Assembly (NCBI RefSeq): GCF_018614195.1
Contig: NZ_JAGGOT010000016.1
Span: forward strand, 1 to 37,860
DNA length: 37,860 nucleotides
Source of the DNA: Streptomyces sp. ISL-43
GTDB lineage: Bacteria; Actinomycetota; Actinomycetes; Streptomycetales; Streptomycetaceae
Direction of reading: 5' to 3'
The number at the start of each line of letters is the position of its first letter. Within the stretch, counting starts at the first letter, position 1. Below, one piece after another: positions 24,983 through 32,550 of the stretch. Both the position numbers and the translations under genes were made by a program. The notes under the pieces were generated by a model that saw only the letters and a program-made list of their open reading frames with translations, did no database searches and was not told where the DNA came from.

Positions 24983-27900
24983 TCACGGGGTCTGGGCGAA
25001 GGCCTCCGCCCAGAGGAGGCTGCAGCCGAAGCGCGTGGCCCGGGTCTCGCACGTGACGCGGACGAAGCGGGCCGGCTGCGCCGTCGGATCCAGGTGGACC
25101 GTGTCCTCTCCGCCGCGGGAGGCGACCGTCGCCGACGGGTGCCAGGTGACGCCGTCCGTGGAGGTCTCCACCCGGAAGCGTGAGGGGTACGCGTCCTGCC
25201 ACCGCAGCCGCAGCAGGCCGACGCGGGCCGGGCCCGGGAGGAGTTCGGCCTGCCACCAGGCCCCGTCCACCGCCGGGGACGACCAGCGGGTGGCCGGGGA
25301 GTCGTCGAGGGCCGCCGAGGCCGGGAACTGCGGGGTCTCGTCGGCCGAGGACGAGGCCCGGGCGCCGCGCAGGAGGTTCGGGCCGGCCGTCCGGGGGAAC
25401 GCCCGCACCTTCAGGGTGTGGGTCTCGGAGCCGAAGGTGACCGGGACCTCGTAGGTGCCCGGCGCGGTGCCGGCCGCCACCGTGACGTCCACCGGGAGGG
25501 TGACCGTCGTACCGCGCGGGGCCACCGCCGCGGCGGGCAGGCGGACCTCGATGCCCTTCGGCGGCGTCGCCGTCAGGGGGCCCCGGACCTCGCCGGGGCG
25601 CAGCGCGGACAGCGTCGCGCGGACCCGCTGCGCGGCCCCGCCGATCTCCGCGTCCACGGTGTCGGCCAGCTCGAAGCGGGCCTCGGGGCCGTCCGCCGTC
25701 CACGGGACCACGCCGTGCACGGCCGGGGCCGGGCCGGACCAGACGAGCCGGACCGCGTCGGCCCGCAGGCCGCCGACGTCCGCCTGGGTCCAGCCCGAGG
25801 CCGCCGCTTCGGCGACCTTGCGCCAGCCCTCGCCCGGGACGTGCGCCTCGACGATCGCGCCCCGGCTCCCGGGAGGCAGCGGGTCGGTCATGACGGTCAC
25901 CGCCGAGACCGGGCGGGCGGCGGCCAGCCGGACCGTCCAGGAGTCAGGTGCCCGGGAGACCGTGCCCGGCGTCTCACGGGCCGCGCCGGTCCAGGCGTCG
26001 GCCTCGCCCTTGGCCCGGGCGAGGAAGGGGTCCAGTACCGCCTTGTCCACCCGTACGTCGCCGGCCGCGCTGTCGGACAGCGCCTTGAGATCGGCCGAGA
26101 GGGCTCGCGAGGCCTGCCAGGCCGCCGCCCCGTCCCCGCGGGCCTGGGCCTGCAGGACGTCGAGGGCCAGCTCCCCGGCGGCTCCGTAGCGCGCGAGCCG
26201 CGACAGCCAGGGCCCGGCCTCGTCGGCGAGCTCCGGCAGCCGTCCGGGTGCCTCGCGCAGGACGCGGAAGGCGGCCCGCAGCCGGTCTCCCGCCGCCGGG
26301 TCGCCGGCGCCCCGCGCCCGCCAGAACTCCTCGGCCAGGGGAGCCAGGTAGGCCGACTCCGGCTGGGCCAGGCCCGAGGAGGCGTTGTTCCCGGCCAGCG
26401 CGGCCAGCGCCTCGCGGGCCGCGCGGTCGGGCCCGGCGAGCTCGGCGACGGCCGCCGTCCACGACGCGCCGGCCCGGTAGCCGCGCGGGTTCCAGGTGAA
26501 GTCCGCCGCCGTGAACAGCGGGATGCGCGAGAGCGCGGCCTGAGGCATGGCGTTGGCCAGTACGGCCGCCGAGCCGCCGGTCACCGCCGGGTCCCGGCCG
26601 GCGTAGGGCCCGAGGAAGATCCGGTCCGGGTCCCAGTCGTTGACGGGGTAGTTGTCCATGGTGACCAGCGGATGCCCGAGCACGGAGCGCGCCCCGGCCA
26701 GCTCGTGCCCGGTGATCGTGCGCGGCAGTACGCCGACCCCCGTCCACGCCACCTCGACCCGGCCGTCCAGCGCCCCGGCCAGCGCCGTCCGGTAGGCCGT
26801 CGCGCCCTCCTGGTAGTACTCCGTCGGCAGCAGCGACAGGGCGGGCGCCCCCGGATAGCGCCGGGCCAGGTGCGCGGCCAGCTCGCCCGCGACCTCCGCG
26901 TGCGCCTTCGCCGCCGCCGCCGGGCCCTTGCCGTACCGCTCCCGGTCGGCCCGGCAGCCCCACTCCGTGTAGCTGACGTCCTGGAACTGCACCTGGAACG
27001 CCCTGAATCCGAGGTCCCACATGGCGTCCAGCTTGCGCGCGAGCGCCGCCCGGTCGGCCGTCGAGGACAGGCACATCGACTGCCCCGGCGCCACCGCCCA
27101 CGCCAGCACCACCTTGTTGGCGCGTGCCCGCTCGGCCAGCGTCCGCAGCTCGGCCGCGCGCTCCGCCGGGTAGTCCCGGCGCCAGTCCGTGGTCCGGTAC
27201 GGGTCGTCGCCGGGCGCGAGCAGCAGCCGGTTCTGCTTGGTGCGGCCCATGAAGTCGACCTGCGCGAGCCGCTGTCCGGCCGTCCACGGAGTCCCGTAGA
27301 ACCCCTCGGTGATCCCGCGTACGGGCGCCGAGGGCCAGTCCCGCACCAGCACCCCGGGCACCTTGCCGCCGCCCTGGGCCAGCAGCTGACGCAGCGTCTG
27401 CGCCGCGTGGAACAGCCCGTCGTCGCCTACGCCTGCCAGTGCGACCGTGTCCCGCCCGTCGGCCCTGCCCACCGCCAGCCGGTAGCCGCCGGCCGGCAGA
27501 TCGCCCGCCGCGGCCGCGCCCAGCTGGGCGAGCGCCCGCTCCGCGCCGGGCCCTTGGAGCCGTACGGCGGGGATCCGCGTGGGCAGCGGCTCCGTGTCGG
27601 CCCGCTCGTGCAGGGTCCGTACGCCCGCCCCGCGCAGGGCTTCCCGGACCACCTGCGCGGCGTACGGGTCCGCCCCGGCGGGCAGCACCAGCACGGCTTC
27701 GGCGCCCAGCGGCACTTCGCGCGCCGGGTCGGCGGCCATGGACTGCGGCCGCGGCCACACCGCGGGCCCCTCGGCGGCGACGTGTCCGGGAGCGGCGCCG
27801 GGATCGGATCCGGGCTCGGGCACGGGGGCGCTCGCGGGGGTGGGCGGGGGGTCGAGGAGGGGTGAGGACGCACCGGGAGCGGTGGGCTCACCGGGCGTTC

Positions 27901-28018
27901 CGGGCACGGCCGTTGCGGCGAACGCGCCGGGCGGACCCACGGCCACCGAGCCGCCCAGCAGCGTCCCGATGACGGCGACGGCCACGGCCGTCGCCCCCTT
28001 CTTGCCCCTGAGCTGCAC
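24983..28018 (-). CDS. Secreted GH84-like beta-N-acetylglucosaminidase with carbohydrate-binding tail
   Basis: A 1011-residue exported multidomain protein expected to remove N-acetylglucosamine or related residues. A Sec signal peptide (1-34, ending AFA) precedes a Pro-rich linker and a GH20b-like N-terminal domain (about 85-220). The GH84 barrel begins VRGITEGFYGTPWT near 233 and includes DNYPVND. At the catalytic centre, where GH84 enzymes have Asp-Asp, this reads VQFQDVSY with Gln346-Asp347. A helical region follows, then a NEW3/NPCBM-type domain (about 800-865, GIEVRLPAAAVAPRGTTVTL) and a C-terminal F5/8-type (CBM32) module (about 875-1011). GTG 28018 has GAGGAGG 4 bases upstream; the open frame continues to 30145 but that part is antisense to malQ. 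Activity should be intact if Asp347 is the acid/base. Confidence 0.88.
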   Translation of the reverse strand: MQLRGKKGATAVAVAVIGTLLGGSVAVGPPGAFAATAVPGTPGEPTAPGASSPLLDPPPTPASAPVPEPGSDPGAAPGHVAAEGPAVWPRPQSMAADPAREVPLGAEAVLVLPAGADPYAAQVVREALRGAGVRTLHERADTEPLPTRIPAVRLQGPGAERALAQLGAAAAGDLPAGGYRLAVGRADGRDTVALAGVGDDGLFHAAQTLRQLLAQGGGKVPGVLVRDWPSAPVRGITEGFYGTPWTAGQRLAQVDFMGRTKQNRLLLAPGDDPYRTTDWRRDYPAERAAELRTLAERARANKVVLAWAVAPGQSMCLSSTADRAALARKLDAMWDLGFRAFQVQFQDVSYTEWGCRADRERYGKGPAAAAKAHAEVAGELAAHLARRYPGAPALSLLPTEYYQEGATAYRTALAGALDGRVEVAWTGVGVLPRTITGHELAGARSVLGHPLVTMDNYPVNDWDPDRIFLGPYAGRDPAVTGGSAAVLANAMPQAALSRIPLFTAADFTWNPRGYRAGASWTAAVAELAGPDRAAREALAALAGNNASSGLAQPESAYLAPLAEEFWRARGAGDPAAGDRLRAAFRVLREAPGRLPELADEAGPWLSRLARYGAAGELALDVLQAQARGDGAAAWQASRALSADLKALSDSAAGDVRVDKAVLDPFLARAKGEADAWTGAARETPGTVSRAPDSWTVRLAAARPVSAVTVMTDPLPPGSRGAIVEAHVPGEGWRKVAEAAASGWTQADVGGLRADAVRLVWSGPAPAVHGVVPWTADGPEARFELADTVDAEIGGAAQRVRATLSALRPGEVRGPLTATPPKGIEVRLPAAAVAPRGTTVTLPVDVTVAAGTAPGTYEVPVTFGSETHTLKVRAFPRTAGPNLLRGARASSSADETPQFPASAALDDSPATRWSSPAVDGAWWQAELLPGPARVGLLRLRWQDAYPSRFRVETSTDGVTWHPSATVASRGGEDTVHLDPTAQPARFVRVTCETRATRFGCSLLWAEAFAQTP

Positions 28019-28219
28019 GGAGCCTCCTCGTCCCGAGTCGTCCCCCGCTCGTACGAATGGGCCCGAGCCCACCATCCGTACGGCCGTGGTGTCAACGCCG
28101 GCGGGTGATCTGACCGGGATCGGCCAGGAATGCGATGCGTCCGACTGGGTATGGCTGCGGTGTTCTCCAGCGGTGTTCCATGTTCCTGACCGATCCTCAC
28201 GCACAAAGGAGTGCCTGCC
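28019..28219. promoter_or_regulatory. Divergent promoter region, GH84-like gene and small ORF/malQ
   Basis: This gap lies between two divergent units. On the minus strand a perfect TTGACA sits at 28095-28090, but no convincing -10 was found at normal spacing. On the plus strand GCGGTGTTC occurs twice (28156-28180). No DasR-like or CsnR-like box was recognised. Confidence 0.35.
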
Positions 28220-28468
28220 GTGAACACCGAGACCCCGAACACCGCCATATCCGCCCCCGCCCCGGCAACCGCCGAAGCCCCGAAACGGCTCCCTCCGCTG
28301 GCCCACCTGCCCGCGCAGGCCGGGCCGTGCGAAGCGCCCCTGACCAGCGAGCCCTCGCTCGCCGACGCCGCGCACGCCCCTCTGACCAGTGAGCCCCCGC
28401 TCATCTGCGAGGCCCCGCTGACCAGTGAGCCGACCACCTCCGCCGCGGCTGCCGCCGCGGGTGATTAG
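28220..28468 (+). CDS. Small repeat-containing protein (three LTSEP units) upstream of malQ
   Basis: An 82-residue protein of unknown function. GTG 28220 has AAGGAG 8 bases upstream; GTG 28211 overlaps that box and is less likely. Codon third positions are G/C-rich, supporting translation. The N-terminal 35 residues are Pro/Ala/Thr-rich. The second half contains APLTSEP three times, two of them preceded by a Cys (PCEAPLTSEP and ICEAPLTSEP), and ends in an Ala tract. There is no signal peptide. malQ begins 12 bases downstream with its own AAGGAA box, so the two are co-transcribed. The leader-plus-repeated-core layout recalls multi-core peptide precursors, but no modifying enzyme is adjacent. 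Confidence 0.65.
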   Translation: MNTETPNTAISAPAPATAEAPKRLPPLAHLPAQAGPCEAPLTSEPSLADAAHAPLTSEPPLICEAPLTSEPTTSAAAAAAGD

Positions 28469-28480
28469 ACAAGGAATCCG

Positions 28481-30547
28481 ATGGACGACCTCGCCCGGCT
28501 GGCGGCGCTGTACGGCGTCGCCACCACCTACCAGCCCGCCGAGGACGTCACCGTCCGGGTTCCGGAGGCCACCGTCGCTGCCGTACTGCGGCAGTTGGGG
28601 GCCGACACCGGTACCGCGGAGTCCGTACGGGCGGACCTGGCGGTGGCCGAACACGACGCGGCGTACCGGCTGTTGCCGCGCGTGCTGGTGTGGTGGGCCG
28701 GGTCGAGGGCTCCCGTGGAGCTGGGCGCGCTGCCCCCGGGCACCCGCATCGGGCTGGAGCCGGAGGGCGGCCGGATGACGGAGGCCGCCACCGGCCTGGC
28801 GTGGGCCTCCACCGAGCCCCCGGGAGCCTTCGCCGGGCTCCCGGGGGCCGCCACCGGCCTGGCGGGGGAGCCGCCGCTCGGCGTGCACCGGCTGCACGCC
28901 GAGGCCCCCGACGGCCGCAGGGCGACGGCCACCCTGATCGTCGCCCCCGACCGGGCCCCCGCCGCGCCCGAGCGGGCCCACGGGCTCCTCGTCCAGCTGT
29001 ACTCGCTGCTCTCGGAGCGCTCCTGGGGCATGGGCGACCTCGGAGACCTGGCGGAGCTGGCGAGTTGGGCCGGCCGGGTGCACGGGGCCGGCTTCGTCCA
29101 GGTCAACCCGCTGCACGCGGCGGTGCCGGGTACCCCGACCGACCCCTCCCCGTACCGGCCCTCCTCGCGCCGTTTCCCCGACCCGGTGCACCTGCGGATC
29201 GAGGACGTCCCCGAGTGCGCCGACAGCCCGGACCGGGCCGCCCTCGCGGAACTGGCCGAGCGGGGCGGGGAGTTGCGGCGCGAGGTGCTGGAGAAGGGGG
29301 CGCTGATCGACCGGGACGCGGTCTGGTCCCTCAAGCGGGCCGCCCTGGAGCTGCTGTACGCCGTCCCGCGCAGCCCCGAACGGGAAGCGGCCTACGGGAA
29401 CTTCCGTGCCGAGCAGGGCGCGGAGCTGGACCGGCACGCCGTCTGGTGCGCCGCGCACGCCGGGGAGGACCCGGAGACCCGGGCGGACTTCCACCGCTGG
29501 CTGGTCTGGCTGACGGACACCCAGCTCGTCGCCGCGCAGCGGGCCGCCAAGGAGGCCGGGATGGCGGTCGGCATCGTGCACGACCTGGCCGTCGGGGTGC
29601 ACCCCGGGGGTTCGGACGTCCGCGGTTCGGAGCACTACGCCGAGGGCGTCTGCGTCGGCGCCCCGCCCGACGCCTTCAACGCGCGCGGCCAGGACTGGGG
29701 GCTGCCGCCGTGGCGCCCCGACCGGCTGGCCGCCACCGGGTACGAGCCCTTCCGGGCCCTGTTGCGCGGGGTGTTCCGGTACGCGGGCGCCCTGCGCATC
29801 GACCACGTCATGGGACTGTTCCGGCTCTGGTGGATCCCCGAGGGGGCCCCGCCCGCCGAAGGCGCGTACGTCTCGTACGACGGGGAGGCGATGCTCGCCC
29901 TGCTGGTCCTGGAGGCGCACCGGGCCGGGGCCCTGGTCATCGGCGAGGACCTCGGCACCGTGCAGCCGGGGGTCCGTCAGGCGCTGGCCCGGCGCGGGGT
30001 GCTGGGCACCTCGGTGCTCTGGTTCGAGCGGGACTGGGGCGGGGACGGGGAGCCGTTGGAGGCGGAGCGCTGGCGGGCCGACTGCCTGGCCACCGCCACC
30101 ACCCACGATCTGCCGCCCACGGCCGCCAAGCTGGCCGGATCCCATGTGGAACTGCGCGACCGGCTCGGGCTGCTGACCCGTCCGCTGGAGCGGGAGCGCG
30201 CCGAGGACGCGGCCGACACGGCACGCTGGCTGGACGTACTGGAGGACCTCGGGCTGGACACCAAGGGCGAGGAGGCGGCCGTACGGGCCTTGTACGGGTT
30301 CCTGCTGCGCACCCCGGCCCGGCTGGTCGGGGTCTGGCTGCCCGACGCGGTGGGGGACCGGCGGCCGCAGAACCTGCCCGGCACCTGGGACCAGTACCCC
30401 AATTGGCGGCTTCCGGTCGCCGACGCGGAGGGCCGGCCGCTGACCTTGGAGGCGCTGGCCGCCTCGCCGCGCGCGAACGTGCTGCTGAGCGCGGTGCGGG
30501 ACGGGGTGCGAACCCGTACGGCACCCCCGGGCGCGCGGGTCGTTTAG
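28481..30547 (+). CDS. malQ: 4-alpha-glucanotransferase (GH77, amylomaltase)
   Basis: A 688-residue cytoplasmic disproportionating enzyme that transfers alpha-1,4-glucan chains and releases glucose in maltodextrin metabolism. The GH77 catalytic triad is visible: nucleophile Asp441 in LRIDHVMG, acid/base Glu489 in VIGEDLG and Asp543 in TTHDLPPT. The N-terminal extension of about 160 residues is typical of actinobacterial MalQ. AAGGAA precedes ATG 28481. It follows the small LTSEP protein gene and precedes a small membrane protein gene. Confidence 0.95.
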   Translation: MDDLARLAALYGVATTYQPAEDVTVRVPEATVAAVLRQLGADTGTAESVRADLAVAEHDAAYRLLPRVLVWWAGSRAPVELGALPPGTRIGLEPEGGRMTEAATGLAWASTEPPGAFAGLPGAATGLAGEPPLGVHRLHAEAPDGRRATATLIVAPDRAPAAPERAHGLLVQLYSLLSERSWGMGDLGDLAELASWAGRVHGAGFVQVNPLHAAVPGTPTDPSPYRPSSRRFPDPVHLRIEDVPECADSPDRAALAELAERGGELRREVLEKGALIDRDAVWSLKRAALELLYAVPRSPEREAAYGNFRAEQGAELDRHAVWCAAHAGEDPETRADFHRWLVWLTDTQLVAAQRAAKEAGMAVGIVHDLAVGVHPGGSDVRGSEHYAEGVCVGAPPDAFNARGQDWGLPPWRPDRLAATGYEPFRALLRGVFRYAGALRIDHVMGLFRLWWIPEGAPPAEGAYVSYDGEAMLALLVLEAHRAGALVIGEDLGTVQPGVRQALARRGVLGTSVLWFERDWGGDGEPLEAERWRADCLATATTHDLPPTAAKLAGSHVELRDRLGLLTRPLERERAEDAADTARWLDVLEDLGLDTKGEEAAVRALYGFLLRTPARLVGVWLPDAVGDRRPQNLPGTWDQYPNWRLPVADAEGRPLTLEALAASPRANVLLSAVRDGVRTRTAPPGARVV

Positions 30548-30555
30548 GTGTTCGC

Positions 30556-30561
30556 TACGTT
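30556..30561 (+). promoter_or_regulatory. -10 box of a leaderless transcript
   Basis: TACGTT matches TAnnnT and lies 6 bases before the GTG start of the small membrane protein gene. No TTGAC-like -35 box is present at usual spacing. Confidence 0.35.
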
Positions 30562-30567
30562 TGCACC

Positions 30568-30798
30568 GTGGACAAGAAGAACGCTCTGCGCGCCGGCGCC
30601 GTCACGGCCGGAACGACGCTGATGATGCTGCTGATGACGTCTCCCGCCCTCGCGCTCAGCCGCGACGACGGCGACGACCCGGGTCCGGGCCTGAGCATTG
30701 CCGAGACGCTGGGCCTCTACGTGGCCGCGCCGATCGTGCTGTTCCTGGTCATCGCCGGTCTGGTGATGGTCGGCGACAAGTCGCGCAAGCAGCAGTAG
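30568..30798 (+). CDS. Small membrane protein, probably leaderless
   Basis: A 76-residue protein with a signal-peptide-like N-terminus (TTLMMLLMTSPALA) and a single C-terminal transmembrane helix (about 46-68, ending in a basic KSRKQQ tail). The mature part between them is short and acidic (RDDGDDPG). No family was recognised beyond conserved Streptomyces hypotheticals. No ribosome binding site is seen, but TACGTT (30556-30561) fits a -10 box with transcription starting at or next to GTG 30568, suggesting a leaderless mRNA. A hairpin terminator follows. Confidence 0.75.
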   Translation: MDKKNALRAGAVTAGTTLMMLLMTSPALALSRDDGDDPGPGLSIAETLGLYVAAPIVLFLVIAGLVMVGDKSRKQQ

Positions 30799-30857
30799 GA
30801 GAGCGGGCCCCTCGAGCCGACCTTCCAGGGGGATCCGCTCGCATCGAAACTTCCGGG

Positions 30858-30887
30858 GCGCCGGGGGTCCGCACGGACCCCCGGCGC
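30858..30887. terminator. Bidirectional hairpin terminator
   Basis: A perfect 14-pair stem: 30858-30871 pairs with 30874-30887 around a two-base loop. It lies between the convergent small membrane protein gene (stop 30798) and the marR gene (stop 30908), and can serve both. Confidence 0.85.
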
Positions 30888-30907
30888 TCCGTCGTACCCG
30901 GACGCGT

Positions 30908-31429
30908 CTACGGGACCCCCGCCAGCACCTTGCGCAGCAGCGCGGTGAGCGCCGCGACCTCCGCCTCGTCGAGCCCGGTGAGCGCCGCGCGCTGTACCGC
31001 CAGACCCGCCTCGACCGCCTCGTCGATGAGCGCGAGGCCGCGGTCGGTGATCGTCACCTGGAGCCCCCGCCGGTCGTGCGGATCGGGCTTGCGGCAGAGC
31101 AGACCGGCCTTCTCCAGCTTGTCCAGCCGTCCCGTCATGCCGCCCGTGGTGAGCATCAGCGTGGCCGACAGCTGGCGGGGCGAGAGCGTGTACGGGGTTC
31201 CGCTTCGGCGCAGCGTGGCGACCACGTCGAACTCCCCGCGCGCGATTCCGTAGCGCGAGTAGGCCCTGTCCATCTCGTCGCCCATGGCTCTGGCGATCCT
31301 GAAGATCCGGCCGAAGACGGCCATGGGCGCGGTGTCCAGGTCCGGACGCACTACGGCCCACTGATCGGTGATCGCGTCGACGGGGTCCTTGGCGGGCCCG
31401 GTCACGGGCGCGGGCTTGGGCTCGGTCAT
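30908..31429 (-). CDS. MarR-family transcriptional regulator
   Basis: A 173-residue winged-helix repressor. The MarR core is visible from about 38 to 165: GEFDVVATLRRSG, then LSPRQLSATLMLTTGGMTGRLDKLEKAGLL (the recognition helix region) and the wing DPHDRRGLQVTITDRG. An N-terminal extension of about 35 residues is unremarkable. It is divergent from an EamA exporter gene. The 117-base gap holds a large perfect palindrome, suggesting that it controls the exporter and itself. MarR proteins are usually released by small phenolic or xenobiotic ligands, which may be what the exporter removes. Confidence 0.93.
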   Translation of the reverse strand: MTEPKPAPVTGPAKDPVDAITDQWAVVRPDLDTAPMAVFGRIFRIARAMGDEMDRAYSRYGIARGEFDVVATLRRSGTPYTLSPRQLSATLMLTTGGMTGRLDKLEKAGLLCRKPDPHDRRGLQVTITDRGLALIDEAVEAGLAVQRAALTGLDEAEVAALTALLRKVLAGVP

Positions 31430-31483
31430 ACGGCGCAGTATCCGGCTTCCGCTTGCTCCTTCGCAAGAAAGTTGCTTGCTAGA

Positions 31484-31507
31484 AAGTAGCTTAGTGCTAA
31501 GCTACTT
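31484..31507. promoter_or_regulatory. MarR-type operator palindrome
   Basis: Perfect 11-base arms AAGTAGCTTAG and CTAAGCTACTT flank a TG spacer, in an AT-rich island between marR and the EamA gene. Just upstream GCAAG...CTTGC (31463-31479) forms a second, shorter inverted repeat. Length, symmetry and position suit a MarR dimer site covering both divergent promoters. Confidence 0.8.
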
Positions 31508-31546
31508 CCAAGTGAGCTACTCGTCCCTGCCGGAGGAGCACCCGTC

Positions 31547-32509
31547 ATGAAGCGCGTCGCCGTCATCGCCCTGACCGCCCTGGCCCCCGTCTCGTGGGGC
31601 TCCACCTATGCCGTGGCCTCCGAACTGCTCCCGCCCGACCGGCCCCTGTTCACCGGGGTGATGCGGGCCCTGCCCGCCGGACTGCTGCTGACCGCCCTCG
31701 CCCGGACCCTGCCCAAGGGGCAGTGGTGGTGGAAGTCCGCCGTCCTGGGCGGGCTCAACATCGGCGCCTTCTTCCCGCTGCTGTTCCTCTCCGCCTACCG
31801 CCTGCCCGGCGGGGTCGCGGCGGTCCTGGGCGCCGCGGGCCCGCTGTTCGTCGTGGGGCTGGCCGCCCTGCTGCTGGGGGAGCGGGCGCGGCTGCGTACC
31901 GTGCTGGTCGCCATCGTCGGAGCCCTCGGCGTGAGCATGGTCGTGCTGACCGCCGAGGCGGGGCTCGACCTGATCGGGATCCTCGCCGGTGTCGTCTCCT
32001 CGGCCTCGATGGGCGCCGGCACCGTCATGACCAAGCGCTGGGGGCGCCCCGAGGGTGCCGGTCCGCTGGCGATGGCCGGCTGGCAGCTCACCGCGGGCGG
32101 GCTGGTGATCATCCCGATGGCGGTGCTGGTCGAGGGGGCGCCGCCCGCGCTCGACGCAAAGGCCTACCTCGGCTACGGCTACATGATGCTGATCAACACC
32201 GGCCTGGCGTACTGGCTCTGGGTGCGCGGCATCGGGCAGCTCACCGCCACGTCGGTCACCCTGCTCGGCATGCTCTCCCCGCTGACCGCCGCCGTCATCG
32301 GCTGGGCCGCCCTGGGGCAGGCGCTGTCGCCGGTGCAGGTGCTGGGCATGGTGATCGCCCTCGGGGCGACCGTCGCGGGACAGGTGGTGGCCGGGGCGCC
32401 GCGCCCCAAGGCGGAGCCGGAGCCCGTGAGCGCCGAACCGTTCAGTTTTTCTGAAGAAACCAATCGAAATGTTTCGATGGACCTGATGGGTGACTCGGTG
32501 CGACGGTAG
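31547..32509 (+). CDS. EamA/DMT-family transporter 1
   Basis: A 320-residue inner-membrane transporter of the drug/metabolite superfamily, with two EamA repeats and about ten hydrophobic helices. It starts VIALTALAPVSWGSTYAVASELL and has the second repeat around GILAGVVSSASMGAGTVMTKRW. ATG 31547 follows GGAGGA. It is likely an exporter controlled by the divergent MarR protein. The last 25 codons (from about 32435) are AT-rich with atypical codons, and encode a hydrophilic tail that runs through two inverted repeats upstream of the next gene. The core transporter is complete before that tail. Confidence 0.9.
   Translation: MKRVAVIALTALAPVSWGSTYAVASELLPPDRPLFTGVMRALPAGLLLTALARTLPKGQWWWKSAVLGGLNIGAFFPLLFLSAYRLPGGVAAVLGAAGPLFVVGLAALLLGERARLRTVLVAIVGALGVSMVVLTAEAGLDLIGILAGVVSSASMGAGTVMTKRWGRPEGAGPLAMAGWQLTAGGLVIIPMAVLVEGAPPALDAKAYLGYGYMMLINTGLAYWLWVRGIGQLTATSVTLLGMLSPLTAAVIGWAALGQALSPVQVLGMVIALGATVAGQVVAGAPRPKAEPEPVSAEPFSFSEETNRNVSMDLMGDSVRR
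32441..32478. promoter_or_regulatory. Two inverted repeats, LysR-type operator inside the end of the first EamA gene
   Basis: TTCAG-N5-CTGAA (32441-32455) contains the T-N11-A pattern of LysR operators. ATCGAAA-TG-TTTCGAT (32463-32478) is a second perfect repeat. They lie 73-110 bases upstream of the second EamA gene, in an AT-rich patch that contrasts with the surrounding coding sequence. Confidence 0.55.
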
Positions 32510-32550
32510 CTCTCACGACCTGCACACCAAACCCGAGGGGGAGACACACA

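Noticed and set aside
28019..30145. Upstream part of the GH84-like frame
   Set aside because: It is antisense to malQ and the small ORF; a signal peptide and strong ribosome binding site define GTG 28018 as the start.
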